Assembly (NCBI GenBank): GCA_964036155.1
Contig: OZ038422.1
Span: 21,537,201-21,601,200 of the forward strand
Source of the DNA: Diploscapter coronatus
Taxonomy: Eukaryota; Nematoda; Chromadorea; Rhabditida; Rhabditidae
Direction: 5' to 3'
Length of the DNA stretch: 64,000 bases
Shown: piece by piece, positions 1 through 12,312 of the stretch
Position numbering within the stretch: the stretch's first letter is position 1
Layout: the number at the start of each line of letters is the position of its first letter
The notes under the pieces: model-generated
Seen by the model: only the letters and a program-made list of their open reading frames with translations
Databases searched by the model: none
What the model was told of the DNA's origin: nothing
Translations under genes and position numbers: made by a program

Positions 1-856
1 TGTTCAGTATCGTTACGGTCCACAATGACTTTGCCGAGTTCAATCGCTACTGCAAGATTGTGTTCGCAATGACAGCCTCCCTCAACATGCTGATTACCTC
101 TCTCGTGCTATTCTCCTTTCGTCGCTATGTCACTCAGGTCCCCTAACCTATCCGACTTCCCACACTCTATGCCAATTCTTTGCAGAGTATCGACAATATC
201 TCTGTAGGCGTCAAGATCATGTCCACGGCACTCTTCTGCTACTTCGCTCCTCAGTATTTCCAGTTCCATCTATCGTCTATCAGCTATCCAACTTGTCATT
301 CCTATTGTAAGTCATTTCCTTATCGGATTTTTACAAAGAACCAAAGATATATTAAAGTATCAAGTATGGCTCCAACATTTCAATTTCTTCCTTACGTTTT
401 TCAAGTCAACTTTCAATCAATTATTGCAATAGTAAATTTTCTTACTTCAGTGCCCTCTTCCCTGGCCATGATCGAATACGTGACGACATTATCGTATATG
501 TCTTTCCATTTCACTCAGCTCATCGACGTCCGTCACTGTCATTTCGTCTGTTATCCGAGGGATTCTTCAGGTAGACAATTTGCGGATTGCAACGGTGTTA
601 TAGTGAAGGCTAGAGGTTTGACAAAAAAACATGATCCATTAGCATCGATCGTAGAAACCTATTCTAAACCAATGCGAATGAAATTTGGCGTGCGTGTATT
701 GTTATGTTAATGACCGATAAGTTGAAACAGTACGCATCATAACATTTTTCAGGGGAATGCGAGCCTCTTAATCCCGAGAATTTCAAGAAAGGAGGCAAAT
801 ATGAGTACTGCAGAGCATTTGAATACAATCAGAGGAAAAAGTGGACCTATTACTAA
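1..856 (+). CDS. PGAP2/Frag1-DRAM-Sfk1-like multi-pass membrane protein, 3' part
   Basis: The gene is cut by the window start. Readable exons are 3-137, 186-306, 451-570 and 753-856 (TAA). The spliced frame stays open and has two hydrophobic segments visible (around VFAMTASLNMLITSLVLFSF and LAMIEYVTTLSYMSFHF), ending in a polar tail rich in Lys, Tyr and Glu (GECEPLNPENFKKGG...). The pattern 'CHSY-LPSSLAMIEY...SFHFT' resembles the last helices of the Frag1/DRAM/Sfk1 family, where a small loop Cys and a helix carrying an E-Y/W and an aromatic-H-x-T motif recur. PGAP2 members remodel GPI-anchor lipids in the Golgi/ER; TMEM150 members act at the plasma membrane. The subfamily cannot be settled from this fragment. 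A poly(A)-like AATAAA lies at 982-987. Confidence 0.5.
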
Positions 857-1613
857 TTCAGTCGGATGCAAATGGATATCGAGTAACTGCATAATTAGTT
901 TGTAATTATCAGAATAAGCACTTAGTTTAGATACCTAAATTAGAGTATGGTTATTAGGATCGTGACTTCAACACATTATGCAATAAAATTTCTAAAAAAG
1001 TTATAAAAATTAAAAGTATACAATGCAACATCGCATATGAGTTGTAAGTCAGTGATAATATGGCTTTAAACTATGGACATATCACTACATCATCATGTCG
1101 TCATGTCTTTCATATACCTATTTCATACATATTAGCATCCAGACTGTGAACGCGCTCTGAGATATCTCCGCTCAAGTTGCCATAAATGTCAGTAGATTGA
1201 TTTTGTTTGTTGTGTATATTTGATCTGATTGCATTTATTAGAAATGAAGATTACTTTGAAAATTATGTTCGTATTGTCTTTGATTTCAAATGATGAAATA
1301 AAATGGATCTAAATGAAGTATAAAGCAATAAATAAAAAGAATAAGCTCAGAAGATGAGAATTTGATATCGAGAGAAATATGCTATCTCTATAATAAATCA
1401 AAGAAAAATAAATAACATCTCTTATATCGATCTTTAAAATACAAAATAGCAATTAATAAAAAATACTCGTAAAGATGGAGTCTTTCGCATGGTATTTAAA
1501 ATAAGTGCAAACGAAAACGAGAAAGCATGAGACCCGTGAACTGAAATGCAATTGAACGATGATATATCCTAACGATAAATATTAGAATTAAAAATTGCCT
1601 ATTCTGATCGAAT
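857..1613. other. Tail-to-tail intergenic region
   Basis: This AT-rich spacer lies between the stop of the PGAP2-like gene and the stop of the minus-strand gene at 1614. It contains AATAAA-type signals (982-987 for the upstream gene). I see no coding pattern in it. Confidence 0.6.
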
Positions 1614-2300
1614 TTATTCCTGTTCGTCTTCTTCAGTAACGGCCACACAAACAGGCACTTGTCCATTCGGGATCCGCTCTCTATCGATCTCTTCTTTTGA
1701 TTGACTCAACTGTTTCGTAGTTAACAATCTTCTGACTGTATCTCGGTCCACCTAGTAAACGAATAAAAAATAACATTGAATCTTCAAATAAGTGAATTTT
1801 CCCACCTCCAACTGTATCCTCACACCTCCCTTCTTCTTCTGATTCGTTCCTGCAGCAGCCCCCTTCCGTATCAGCTTCTGTCTGCCCTCCTCATCTCTCA
1901 ATCTCTTTGTCGGTCTCTGCAGCTTCTTCTCTGGTTTCCTCTTCATTCCTGAAGTTGCTGTAGTTGCATAGTGCTGCAAAACAGGCGGAGTGACAGGTCG
2001 GAACGAGGAGAGGGTCTGGAATGAACTATTCTATAAATGCTACGTGCAAATGATTTGCAAAATTTGATGAATCTGAATCATTTCATGGTCATTATCTCGA
2101 CTCTTACAATTGCACCCATCTGTGTAGTAAACAAACCAAACACTAACACTTAAACTGCTATTTGTGTTTTGGCTGTTGTTCTCAGGCAGAATGACAATAT
2201 TAGTGATGTTGGCCTTCTGTTGTATCTTCTTGAGTGCTTCCTCCTGTTTCTCTCTAATTCGAGTCATATCATTAGTCGTTTTTGCCTGTAGATATTCCAT
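1614..2300 (-). CDS. Small basic protein of unknown function
   Basis: I do not recognise this gene. Minus-strand exons 1806-2015 and 1614-1751 join in phase 0 and are open. The encoded stretch has an 'RPVTPP' segment, a strongly basic middle (KRKPEKKLQRPTKRLRDEEG, nuclear-localisation-like) and an acidic end (VTEEDEQE). A probable upstream exon, about 2148-2300, encodes a charged coiled-coil-like stretch (TRIREKQEEALKKIQQK) and joins via a GTTAGT donor. The start is uncertain. ATG at 2300-2298 works, but a CTACAG acceptor lies directly behind it, and a possible GC donor further upstream could extend the coiled coil. Roughly 165 aa if ATG 2300 is used. The composition suggests a nuclear protein, but that is inference only. 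Confidence 0.45.
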
Positions 2301-3192
2301 ATTTTGCGATCATAATCTTTCAAAAGCTTGCCTCAAGCTGCTCATTTTTAAGCGCTTCATTTCGAATAGAACAATATGAAAAGTAGACTCGCTTTCGATA
2401 TCGCCATTGTGAATTGTTCAAAGCAAGTCTGTAATAGTTCAATGTCATCTTTATATTATGAAATGTTGTTTCAAAAGTTATATGGGATTACTGTTATCTG
2501 AAAAAATCAATACCATTGGATGTACAAATGCTTATAAAGCGCTTTTCTTCCAACAAAGCTATTTCGTTTATGGGATTAGCATTTCCCTTTAATCAATTAT
2601 TAATTAAAGTCAGAAAACTTAGATAGAAATATTTGGTGGTGTGAAAAAGATAGTAGAATTGATTGGTAGAGAAGAATGAGATGGTTGAATTAAATAATTG
2701 AATGGAAAAGGAGAATTCGATCGCGCGTGAACATGGAGAAAATTGAAATAAAGACAGGAAAGCAATCATAGAAACTCCTGGAAGGGACGAGAATGCGGCG
2801 AAATTATTTGAAACTCGAAAGTTACGATGCCATACAATTCATCGGAATGCATTCACACTTTACAAACCGGAAAAGGCGAAATTAGACTGCTCATGATTAA
2901 ATTAAAAGTGAAGAAACTACTGAAAACGCAGACAAGAATGAATCATTACAAGTCCAAAACTCAGCAAAACAGTATGAATTAAGGGTGATGAAACTATTTC
3001 AGAATAAAACAAAAAAACATAATGAGAATGACAGAAAGCAGAAAGTTAATGAAGGCTAAAGACTACAGACGCGCGCACGCTAACCATAATTGCATAATTG
3101 GGTTGGAATGTGAAGAGAAACTGAGGGAAGATTCAGTAACACGATGCAATCAATACTTAATAAAAAATGGTTATTCAAAGGACAAACTTGAC
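2301..3192. other. Intergenic AT-rich region
   Basis: No gene is supported here. The upstream exons of the 1614-2300 gene may extend a short way in (to about 2380). The remainder is AT-rich and includes short plus-strand open frames at 3022-3252 that overlap the last exon of the next gene in antisense and look accidental. Confidence 0.5.
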
Positions 3193-4681
3193 TTACTTGA
3201 ATTTTCTCTTTGCCCACATAAAATTGTAAACTTGAACTGTCATAATTCGTAGGTAAATTTGGATGAAGAGAAAAATAAGCGAGAAAATAGCCACGAAACG
3301 AATTAATTTGGGATTCTTTCGACAATAAATCGCCTGAAATTCAACATAATTTAGCAGGAAATTTCAGCAAAAAATGATGCTACAAGCTGAATTTGAAAAT
3401 ACCAGAGTCGGAATTATATTTTACCGTTCATGATAACACATGATGATTACCTACCTCTTCATTGTATCCGCCCATATCCGCTGCGAGAGCAAATGAGGCA
3501 TCGAGAAGAAGAAAGACGCAAGTTGCATATTGAAAGAACAATTGAATGCGCAGGAGACGAGCTCGACGCTCTACTATGGCAATGATGAATAGAACCTGAA
3601 TCGTATCGAATAACTACAGGCAATTTGATGATGATGATACTTACTTTCATCGAGTAGAATATCGAATATTGAAGTAATGTGACGAAAAATATGAATAGAG
3701 GCTTTCCACGGTCTTCACACGAAGGAAGACTCATTGCATAGTGGAGAAGGATGCAGAAATAGCAGATAAATGCGAATATGCATTCGATGAAACATACAAC
3801 TAGACCCCTAGAATGAACATCATTGATGGACAAATAATATTGGTATTAATTATTGTCGAGCGTCATGTTATTATGGAAGGATATTTTGATGATAGAATAT
3901 GTGCAACAATAGTTTCGCTAAATGAATAAAAATTCCGTGAATTCTCATAAATACATTTCAAGAAATTGCGAATTGCGCAACTACGAAGCGATAAAGCCCT
4001 TTCATCTATTCATATAACGAATCATTCCAATATTCTGGAATATAAAGTAGGGCATACCAAGAAGGTGTGGCAGGAACTGCGTGAGGTTTCCAGAAGAATG
4101 GCATCTGATACTTGAACGAAGAGGGGTCGAATCGTTCAGCTCCCACCAATTCGTGCACTTCCATTGGCGTGTTTATTGGCCACGGAAAACGCATTTCTGA
4201 AGTGCTTATTTCAGTTAACTTTATATTTCCTCGTTTTCTATTATCTGTTTATGTGTATGATCTAATGATATCTACTCGCCGCCGGAAAGGTATCGAAACC
4301 AGTCTAATTATTTGTAAGAAGATACGACTGTCAATCTATTGAATGAAAAGTGAATGAGAGTGATGAGAAAAAGGACAAATCGGAAGAGAGAAACGATGCT
4401 AGTGATAAGGTTAAAGAATAAATGACTAATTGATAAAGCCATTTCAAAAATATTAAATTTGAAATTCATTACAAAATCTTACGTCTTCGATCAGACAAAT
4501 CGGCCCATATTTTCTTCCAACTGCGACGGAGCCTTCTGTACGTTGCAGACATTCCAGCTAAGCGTGGTTTGTGCTGCAGCAAATCGTCATCCTCCCCCTG
4601 CAGGGAATGGGGCGCCGGTCGCATCAGGTAGAGCTCATTTGGCTCATTCGTCCCTCCCTCCCCGAGTGAGTCCATCTCCAT
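3193..4681 (-). CDS. Four-transmembrane protein of unknown family
   Basis: Five exons join in frame on the minus strand: 4483-4681, 4058-4196, 3645-3807, 3455-3595 and 3193-3333 (TAA). This gives about 260 aa starting at ATG 4681-4679. The N-terminal ~115 residues are soluble and charged and end in a Trp/Pro-rich stretch ([16 protein letters not shown]). Four hydrophobic segments follow: [52 protein letters not shown] and [19 protein letters not shown]. The C-terminus is short and basic (WAKRKFK). The helix spacing, with a small loop between helices 3 and 4 holding Asn/Glu and a Cys, recalls LAPTM/MARVEL-type tetraspan proteins of nematodes, but no diagnostic motif is present, so I do not name it. 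Membrane location is inferred from hydrophobicity. Confidence 0.7.
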
Positions 4682-7600
4682 TCAAACAATGTCGACGCTG
4701 AGTTATCCCGTTGCTGATAGTTCGATTGCCATTCGAATCAAATTGATAGAGAATTGACAGACTTGGAGAGGAACGGCCAATTCACTGATTGACAATTTAT
4801 TGATTGACGATGATAATTGATAGAATTGAGAATGAGAAGATACACAAATGGAATGGAATGAGGGTAGGGTAGTGAGAGTGACTGTCTCCAGTCTCCAGTC
4901 TTCAGCAATGCGAAAATCGCTTTCTTTTTCAATTTCTCTCCGTCTCCTTCATTCGTCGTCTATTTTTGTTTTCTTTCCCCTTCTCTATGTCTTTCCATCC
5001 ACTCATTCATTTATCTCTCCTTCATTCGATACTGTTGTCCAATTTGCAATGACTGGAGGTGGGCAATCTCGAATGAGAATTAGCAGAAGCCTTTGTTCTG
5101 TCTAAGCTCATTGATTATGTCGAATTGGATATAAACCATATCTATGTGTATTTGAAAAATCACCCTACCCTGACTGAAAAGTAGACATCGATAAAAATTG
5201 CAATATTAACATTAGCAAATGGAGTAAAAGAAATTGATCGGATGGAACAATAACTTTATTACTTCAATAACCGGAGAAGATGAAGTACAATCTGCGTCCG
5301 AGAATTCCTGCCTCCGCAAAAGAAAATGGAAGGATATGAGATAAAAGGGCAGAGAACGAATAGAATAGCATAAAGTCGACAAAAACTAGCTAACCTGTGA
5401 GAGCTTCTATGGCATCCTGCATTAAGAAAGACGAACACGGACAGTCGGGCGAAAAACGATGGCCGGAGTGGAGGCGCCTTAATCACGGACAGCCATTTCT
5501 ATAATTTGATAGTGATGCAGTTTTATTTGTATACAATCGACAAACGTATTCAGCCACTCACAGTACCTTTCTCTGACACTGGTAATTATCTTTTTTTTTT
5601 TTTTAATTTTCATATAAACCTGGAAACTTTGGATTCTTCTAGGATCATTTTCTAAACTCCTGAAAACCCCTATTCTCATGCTTTCTATGGAAATGGAGTC
5701 TATATTCATGTTTGTCTAGGAAATCATCTTTAGATCATTCAGTATCGTAGAATTAATCCTTTTCAAGATAGAGATACTGAATGGTATTATTGCTATAATG
5801 CTCGAAATTGACAAAATTAGGGTGTTAGTACAATTTTGCTGCAATTGATTATTGTTTACAAAACCATTCTACAACTTTTCAGTTCGCAATGACGATCATC
5901 ACATGCAAAATCACTGCCAACGGAGGCGAACAGAATGTAATTGCATGCCCATTAAAAATTGATCGTCCAACTTGTGAATCAATAAAGCATAATTTTCAAG
6001 CTTCAAATTTTCGGATATACCTAGATTCCTATCTAACTTCATGATATTCTAATTTCAGCTTTTTCAATTTCTTAAAACATGCCAATGAACTGAACGACAA
6101 TTCGCAAAGCCATTCAAAAGTGATGCAAGTATCCCCATTCCCCATTCAGTTTTAGAGCTAAGAATATTATTGATCTGCTAAATGAAAATAGATAAAAAAA
6201 AAAACTTAAGATAATTAAAAATTGAATAATAATGGAAAGGGGAATGGAAGTTGAAAAACAAATGAAAAGTAATTCGTTTTAAACCACGAATCCTTTAAAT
6301 TTTCATGCTAATAAATCGGTTGCAGGCTTGCACTAATTCTTCTGATTCGACGACAATAAGGTATGAGTTCCATTTCAACGGCGGCATTTCAGAATGTAAG
6401 TATGTTTGTTAGAAATTTAGAAGCAAACTCATTGACTTGAAAAATAACAAGAGTTGAGATTTCAAGTTCTCGATTCGCTACTGGTCATATCGATATTCTA
6501 GCCATTTTTCATTAATTTTCTATTTCACTTCTACAACTGACCAATCGATTTTTGAGCTGCTCTGTCGTCTAATCAATACAGTTCTACCATGCAAAATTCC
6601 AAACGTAACTGATCTCAAAATTTATTAATAAAGACGGATTTTTACATAACAACTATGGCATACGTATTAGGAGTGAATAGTTTTTATTTTAAAATTTTAA
6701 AGTTGAAATCGAAATTTCAGCTTAAAAATAGAGACGAATTCGCAGCTCTCCTCATAAATATAATAGTTTTGACTAATAAATGACCCAATATGTAGCGCCA
6801 AAATGATAAAGAAATCATTTTGGCACATAAAATAAGAGTTTAAAAATGGTAAATTTTGAGTTATTTTTCCTGAAAAGTTGGAAAAATATTCGAGACTCCG
6901 ACCAATTTTAACTCAAAGTTGAAGTCTAGGGTTCAATTTTGAACACTTTGAAATCGAAGTTGAGGTTGGTGCAACCCTAATACACATGCTACTTAGATGC
7001 GCAAAATTATGACACGAGGACCAGATATAACGAATGATATGGATATTATTTTTACTCATCAAAATCATATTTCCATTTGCTAGTTTTTCGTTTACTTACA
7101 GAAAAGAAGAAACGACGAAGGTCAGGGACAGGACAAAAAAGAAAGAAAAAAGAACGAAAATAGATAGGGAAATAGAATGGGAAGTGAAGAGAGACAGAGA
7201 AAGGGGCAGAGAAAGGCGCTGCTTGGTACAAGAGAGTACGAGGCAGGGCCTAGCCGCCTCGAGTCTCCCCCTTCTGCTCACTATTTCACCCTCGCCCCTA
7301 TTCCCCCAACCAAGCAGGCACGGCCTTTCCCCCTCTCCCCCAGTGCCCGCAGCCAAAAGAGCCATTCTACTTCGGCAAATCGGCACACTTTTTGTCTGTA
7401 TTTCGTTATCCAGACTTATATTTATAATTACACCTCGTCTCTGATTGATCGTCCCCCATCAGTGTGTAGTAGGTTTCGAGATTTTTCGGCCATCTTTCCA
7501 GTATAATTGTGGTAGTTTTGCTCCAGTTCACTGAGATATTCCCTGCATTTCATCACATGACCTAACATATCTGTGCTCAAATCTGTACTAAATGTTGAAA

Positions 7601-8522
7601 TATTGCATCATTTGTTTGTTTTTTAGAAAGGCTAAAATCAGTAAATTCTGAAGAAAAGCCGTATTATAAAGTTCTAATTTATCCAAAGATTCATATAAAC
7701 TGCATAGCTGCACACTAGATTAGTCTGCGAAATGACAGATTTCTCAATTGCATCATTATCTATTACATCTCGCAAAGAACTTTTTCGATTTTCTAAGCAT
7801 CTATTCCGTTTTTCTTAGCAGTGCAGTTTTTCGAGTAATCGATTTTTTCGAGGTCGCTATTGTCGAAAAAAACAGTAAAGAGATGGGAGAAGAGAGTGGA
7901 AGAAGCAATGCGGCACTATTCAAACATTGATTTTTTTTTACGAAGTTTCACGTCTTTCTTTAATTCTATCAGAAATGCGAATTTAACGTGTTCTTCTAAA
8001 GATTATTTCGAGATTTAAATTTAGTTTGGCATAAATACTCATGTGATACAGGATAAATTTCGAGTCTGATTATTTAGTGAATAACGCGATTATCTTGACT
8101 CGAATATCTTTCGGCAGTTTTTCTCTTTCTAACTTCATTCGAAATTTCCTACCGACTCTCAGCTGATAACAGTAGTATCCTTAGTGAGCTGCAATAATTG
8201 ATAGTTAAGGGGGTTTACAAATCAAAACAAAAACAAAATAATCTGTATTGCAGATTCATAGCCAGAGTAGTTATCATGAAAAATGACTTATAATTTCATA
8301 AATCAGGTACATTATTCCGTTCTACTATTCTTTACTTTGAGTTATTATCTTGCAATTTTCACTAAAATCAATTTTTCATACTTGAAAGCTAAAATTTTAT
8401 TCGTAAATGAAAATTTCGATTAATTCGATGATAAACATTATTTCGGTATAGCTATTCCTCAATATTAAAATTTCAGCTCTCTATACACGACCCCTATCCG
8501 CTCATCTATCAGTCGATGTGAA
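4682..8522. other. Long non-coding spacer between divergent genes
   Basis: This 3.8-kb stretch separates the minus-strand four-TM gene from the plus-strand LRR gene. I see no convincing multi-exon gene. Contents worth noting are a possible short minus-strand coding pair at 5259-5480, a small hairpin (GCCAAAATGAT/ATCATTTTGGC) at about 6796-6823, and a polypurine tract at 7100-7225 followed by pyrimidine-rich sequence at 7255-7345. The last kilobase is AT-rich and probably holds the LRR gene's promoter. Confidence 0.5.
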
Positions 8523-11161
8523 ATGCGATTCTCGCAGCACAACTGGATGTACCTCATTCTCCTCCTCTTTATTCATTTTCCTGCACTCATCCTCTCCTCT
8601 TCGTCTCCGTCCGCTGTTCCTTGTCGAAGCATCGATGCAATCTTCCAGAAATCCGCGGAAAACAATGAAACTGTAAGTTGATAGGTATCATAAAACATCT
8701 CTAATCAACGAGCAGTGCCGCTTTCTTTGTTACATTTCATTACGACATGAACGCTGTGCTTCATGAGAAAGCAATGGAAAAGTAGCACTTGCCTATTAGA
8801 TCTCAAAATATAACTAACGAGAGTCATACTGTTTATATTCAGGCTGCCTGCAAATGCTTCCCCTCTGGATTCGATTCGAGACTCGACGGAATTGTCATTG
8901 GGTATTCATTAAGGATCATTGTAAATCATCAATTAACCCAACTTTATAATTAAATAAACGAATCGCATAAGAATGATATATTGAACTAAACTCAATGTCA
9001 TTTAGATGCTCTGGTCACGTGCTCCCTTCGATATTCAAGGCTCTCCGCGCTCTGAACGACACCTCGATCGGCAAATTGCGCATCTCGGATGCACTCGTCA
9101 ACATTCTCCCTTCTGATATGTTCAAGGATGTAAGTATAACACTCAGTCAGCATTTAATTACCAACAAAATACTTCCAGATGAGAATGAAGAAGCTGCAGG
9201 TAGAGAGAACAGGACTGGCTGTGCTTAGAGAAGGAGCTTTCGCAAGTCTTGGAAGCAGACTCAGAGAACTCAGTCTTCGACACAACAACATCAAGAAGAT
9301 CGAGAAGAATACATTCGATGGACTTGCGAAATTGCAGAAACTGGATCTGAGTGGTACGCGAATGACATAAGAGTAAAGAAAGAGAATGGAATAATCTAGG
9401 TAATCGCATCTCCTCTCTTGAATCCGGAACGTTCGACAATGTGCCAGAGCTGCGTGAGTTGTCCATCAATGACAATGACATCTCTGTCATCTCTGACGGC
9501 GTCTTTTCAAAATTGACAAGCCTCAAAAAGCTCTCCATAGTTGGCAATCAGATCAACAACATCTCCAAGTGAGCATCAGCAAACATGTAATTCATTGATC
9601 TAATTATTCAGGAATATGTTCAAAGGCCTGGACTCTCTGGAAGTGTTGCAGTTGCAGAGCAACCAGATCACAGCCATCGACTGGAGTGCCTTCAACAATC
9701 TCAAACAGCTCAAAATTCTCGACCTCGGCACGAATCATGTCACTCAGGTAATTATTCCCATTCACAACTCTTATTAGTGATCTCTCTGTAGGTGGAATTG
9801 CGCGGCCTCGACAATCTGCAGAAGCTGTTCCTCAACAACAACAGCATCAATTCGTTGAAGAACATTAGCCTGCGCGACCTGCCCTCTCTCGTTCTCCTCT
9901 CGCTCGACCGCAACTTCATCTCCGAGATCTACGATGGAGCTCTGTTCGGACTGGCAACCTCTATCCGGTTTGACACCCTCACTTTGGCCGGCAACAACAT
10001 CAGTCATGTTAGTTTTTCCGTTATTTTTAAATTAACTAATCCGTTCTTTTGATTGCAGATCGGCTCTCGTGCCCTTTCCCCTGTCCAGAATCTACGCACC
10101 TTGGCCTTGCAGAACAACAAACTGACCTCGCTGAATTCCGACGGGCAATCTTATCTGCGTCCACTCAAAAAACTCTCTAATCTGCTCATTTCTGGAAACA
10201 AAATCAAGCAGCTGAAAGCAGACGATTTGCCGAGGACAATTATGACTTTGGCAGTTGATCATAATGATCTCGAGAAGGTAAATAGAAATTAAAGTGTTTA
10301 GTGAACTGGCTGTAAATGAATTTAGATCGAGCAGAATGCATTTACTGGTATTTCGATGCAGCGACTCTATCTGAACAAGAACAAATTGAAATACCTGCCG
10401 AAGGGCTCGTTCGATTCGTTCTCGTTCGACACGATGGAAGCGATCGATGTGTCGTCCAACAAATGGGAGTGCGTTTGTGAAGAGGAATGGCTCGGCAAAT
10501 GGCTCGACGAGGCTGGCGAAAGAGATGTTGCAGAAGGTGAGCAATGTCCTAGTACTATTTCGATTCATTTCTTACGATTTGCAGGTCCATTGGGTTGTTT
10601 GGTTCTGCGTAGTTGTGGCAGTGAGAAGGCTCAAACAGAGGGCAATCTCTGGGTGAAGCTGGTCGCCTGTGCGCTCGCTGTGCTCTGCATCATCATTCTA
10701 TTCGCTATTGCCTATCTCTACTACAACGATGGAAAACAGAAGGTAAGCTGATCATATTTTTAATCATGAAAATTCACTAAATAATAATAATAATAATATT
10801 TCTACCAAGTAAACAACTTTATTATGATAGCTTATTATCTATCATGTGGCTGAAATAATTAAGTTCTAAAGTTAACATTCTCAACTAAACAGGATTTCAG
10901 AATTACACATTTAATTTCATCAATTTATAGCTCCTATTCGCCCGTCCCCTGCAACGTCGCTATGCATCCGATTTGACGAAACTGTTGACGGACGATGCAG
11001 CGCTGCACTCGACTCCGATCGACCCGGTCATTCAGCCGCAGTCGCAGTTAGTAGCGGGCAAATCGCCAGTCAAGGCCAACAGCAAGAAGCAGGTCCGATT
11101 CGAGGGCGTCTCTGCGGTCAGCAGCAATCAGAACCTCATTCTCCTCAACCCGGAAGAGTGA
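8523..11161 (+). CDS. Extracellular leucine-rich-repeat type I membrane protein (eLRRon-like)
   Basis: Eleven exons join in frame: 8523-8672, 8843-8901, 9006-9129, 9179-9353, 9400-9568, 9612-9747, 9792-10007, 10059-10277, 10326-10536, 10585-10742 and 10931-11161 (TGA). The protein is about 575 aa. It starts with a signal peptide (hydrophobic MYLILLLFIHFPALIL) and a Cys-containing N-cap (ACKCFPSGFD, GCSGHVLP). At least twelve LRRs follow (LRELSLRHNNI, LKKLSIVGNQI, LVLLSLDRNFI, MQRLYLNKNKL), then an LRR C-terminal cap (WECVCEEEW), one transmembrane helix (VKLVACALAVLCIIILFAIAYLYY) and a ~95-residue cytoplasmic tail. This layout matches nematode eLRRon proteins (LET-4/EGG-6 type), which organise apical extracellular matrix. 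That assignment is by architecture. An acceptor (TTTCAG, 8471-8476) lies 46 nt before the ATG. Confidence 0.85.
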
Positions 11162-12312
11162 TTTGCAAAACAGCAAATGCACACCCATTTCTGCATCCTC
11201 AATTCTTTCATTTTACGAGCATTTACTTGATCTTCATTTTCATACTAATGCAATCAATTTCAATGCATACATGTTCGTCTATCTTTCAATTGCTTTTTTT
11301 GTTTTTAATTTAGATTTTCATCACTATGTATAAGTAATATCAAATACGAGTCATCATAATTCGGGAGTGGATATTGTCCTCTTCTCTCTATACTCTCCAT
11401 TGGCCCTATGTTGTTTTCTTTGTTATTTTCAACAATCTGGTGAACATCTAATCGAGTATGTCTGTGTATGCTAATCATGTGCATTCGAATGATTTATCTG
11501 GCAAATATTCCATTTGGTGTTTTCTTCATTATTTTTCTGCCAGCTTCTTCATTCTCTACTAGTTCGTAGTCACTCCATTTTGTGCAGGCTCTTCTTTTCA
11601 GGTTAAACTACTTCTCCCATTTTCATGTTTTTTTTTATTTCAGGATTTTTAAATCTCCTATAATGTACTAAATTCATTATTTATTATCATTTTCATCAAT
11701 TCTACGATCTGCTGTTATTCTCATCTGAAATTAGGCGAAAAACAATAGCAACGAGAATAGCAGTTGATTGTAGAATTCCCTGTGCAATGCTGAAATTCAT
11801 AATTCAGCATTTACAGGCCCATTTATACAGGTCCGAATTTGATCTTATTAACTTACGAACTCTTCTAATTATTATTACCCATTTATCTGTAGTCGTGTCA
11901 GTTTGTATTAGGTTGCAATACATTCAGGAAAATCATTGAATTATCAAAGTGAGTATTGGTATCGAAGAAGACTAAATTTTTAACGAACAATATTCATCCT
12001 GATATTTTCAAAATTTAGACATTATTTGTGTCGCAAAAATTTCTTATAAAACGTTCATTTCAAAATATTGGTATGGAATCCGTCATTTACGGTTTAATAA
12101 AAGTACTCTGATATGTATTTTCATCTATACTTTATTCAGATAAAATGAACAATAAATATAAAAAGAAGTTGAAATAAAAACGAGAAATATGTAGTTACCG
12201 GATAAGTAACCAAAAGTGGAGATAGGATAAATTTGACAGAAAATTGAATTATGAAGATCAAATAGGAAGGAGTGATCAGTAGATTCATTGGTGTTTCAGC
12301 ATGATTTCTTCC
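11162..12312. other. Convergent 3' intergenic region
   Basis: This AT-rich region lies between the stops of the LRR gene (+) and Nup62 (-). Several AATAAA-like signals occur on both strands (for example 12096-12101). No coding sequence is seen. Confidence 0.55.

Noticed and set aside
7034..7506. Overlapping open frames of 96-136 codons
   Set aside because: They are composition artefacts of the polypurine/polypyrimidine block. There is no conserved motif or splice pattern.
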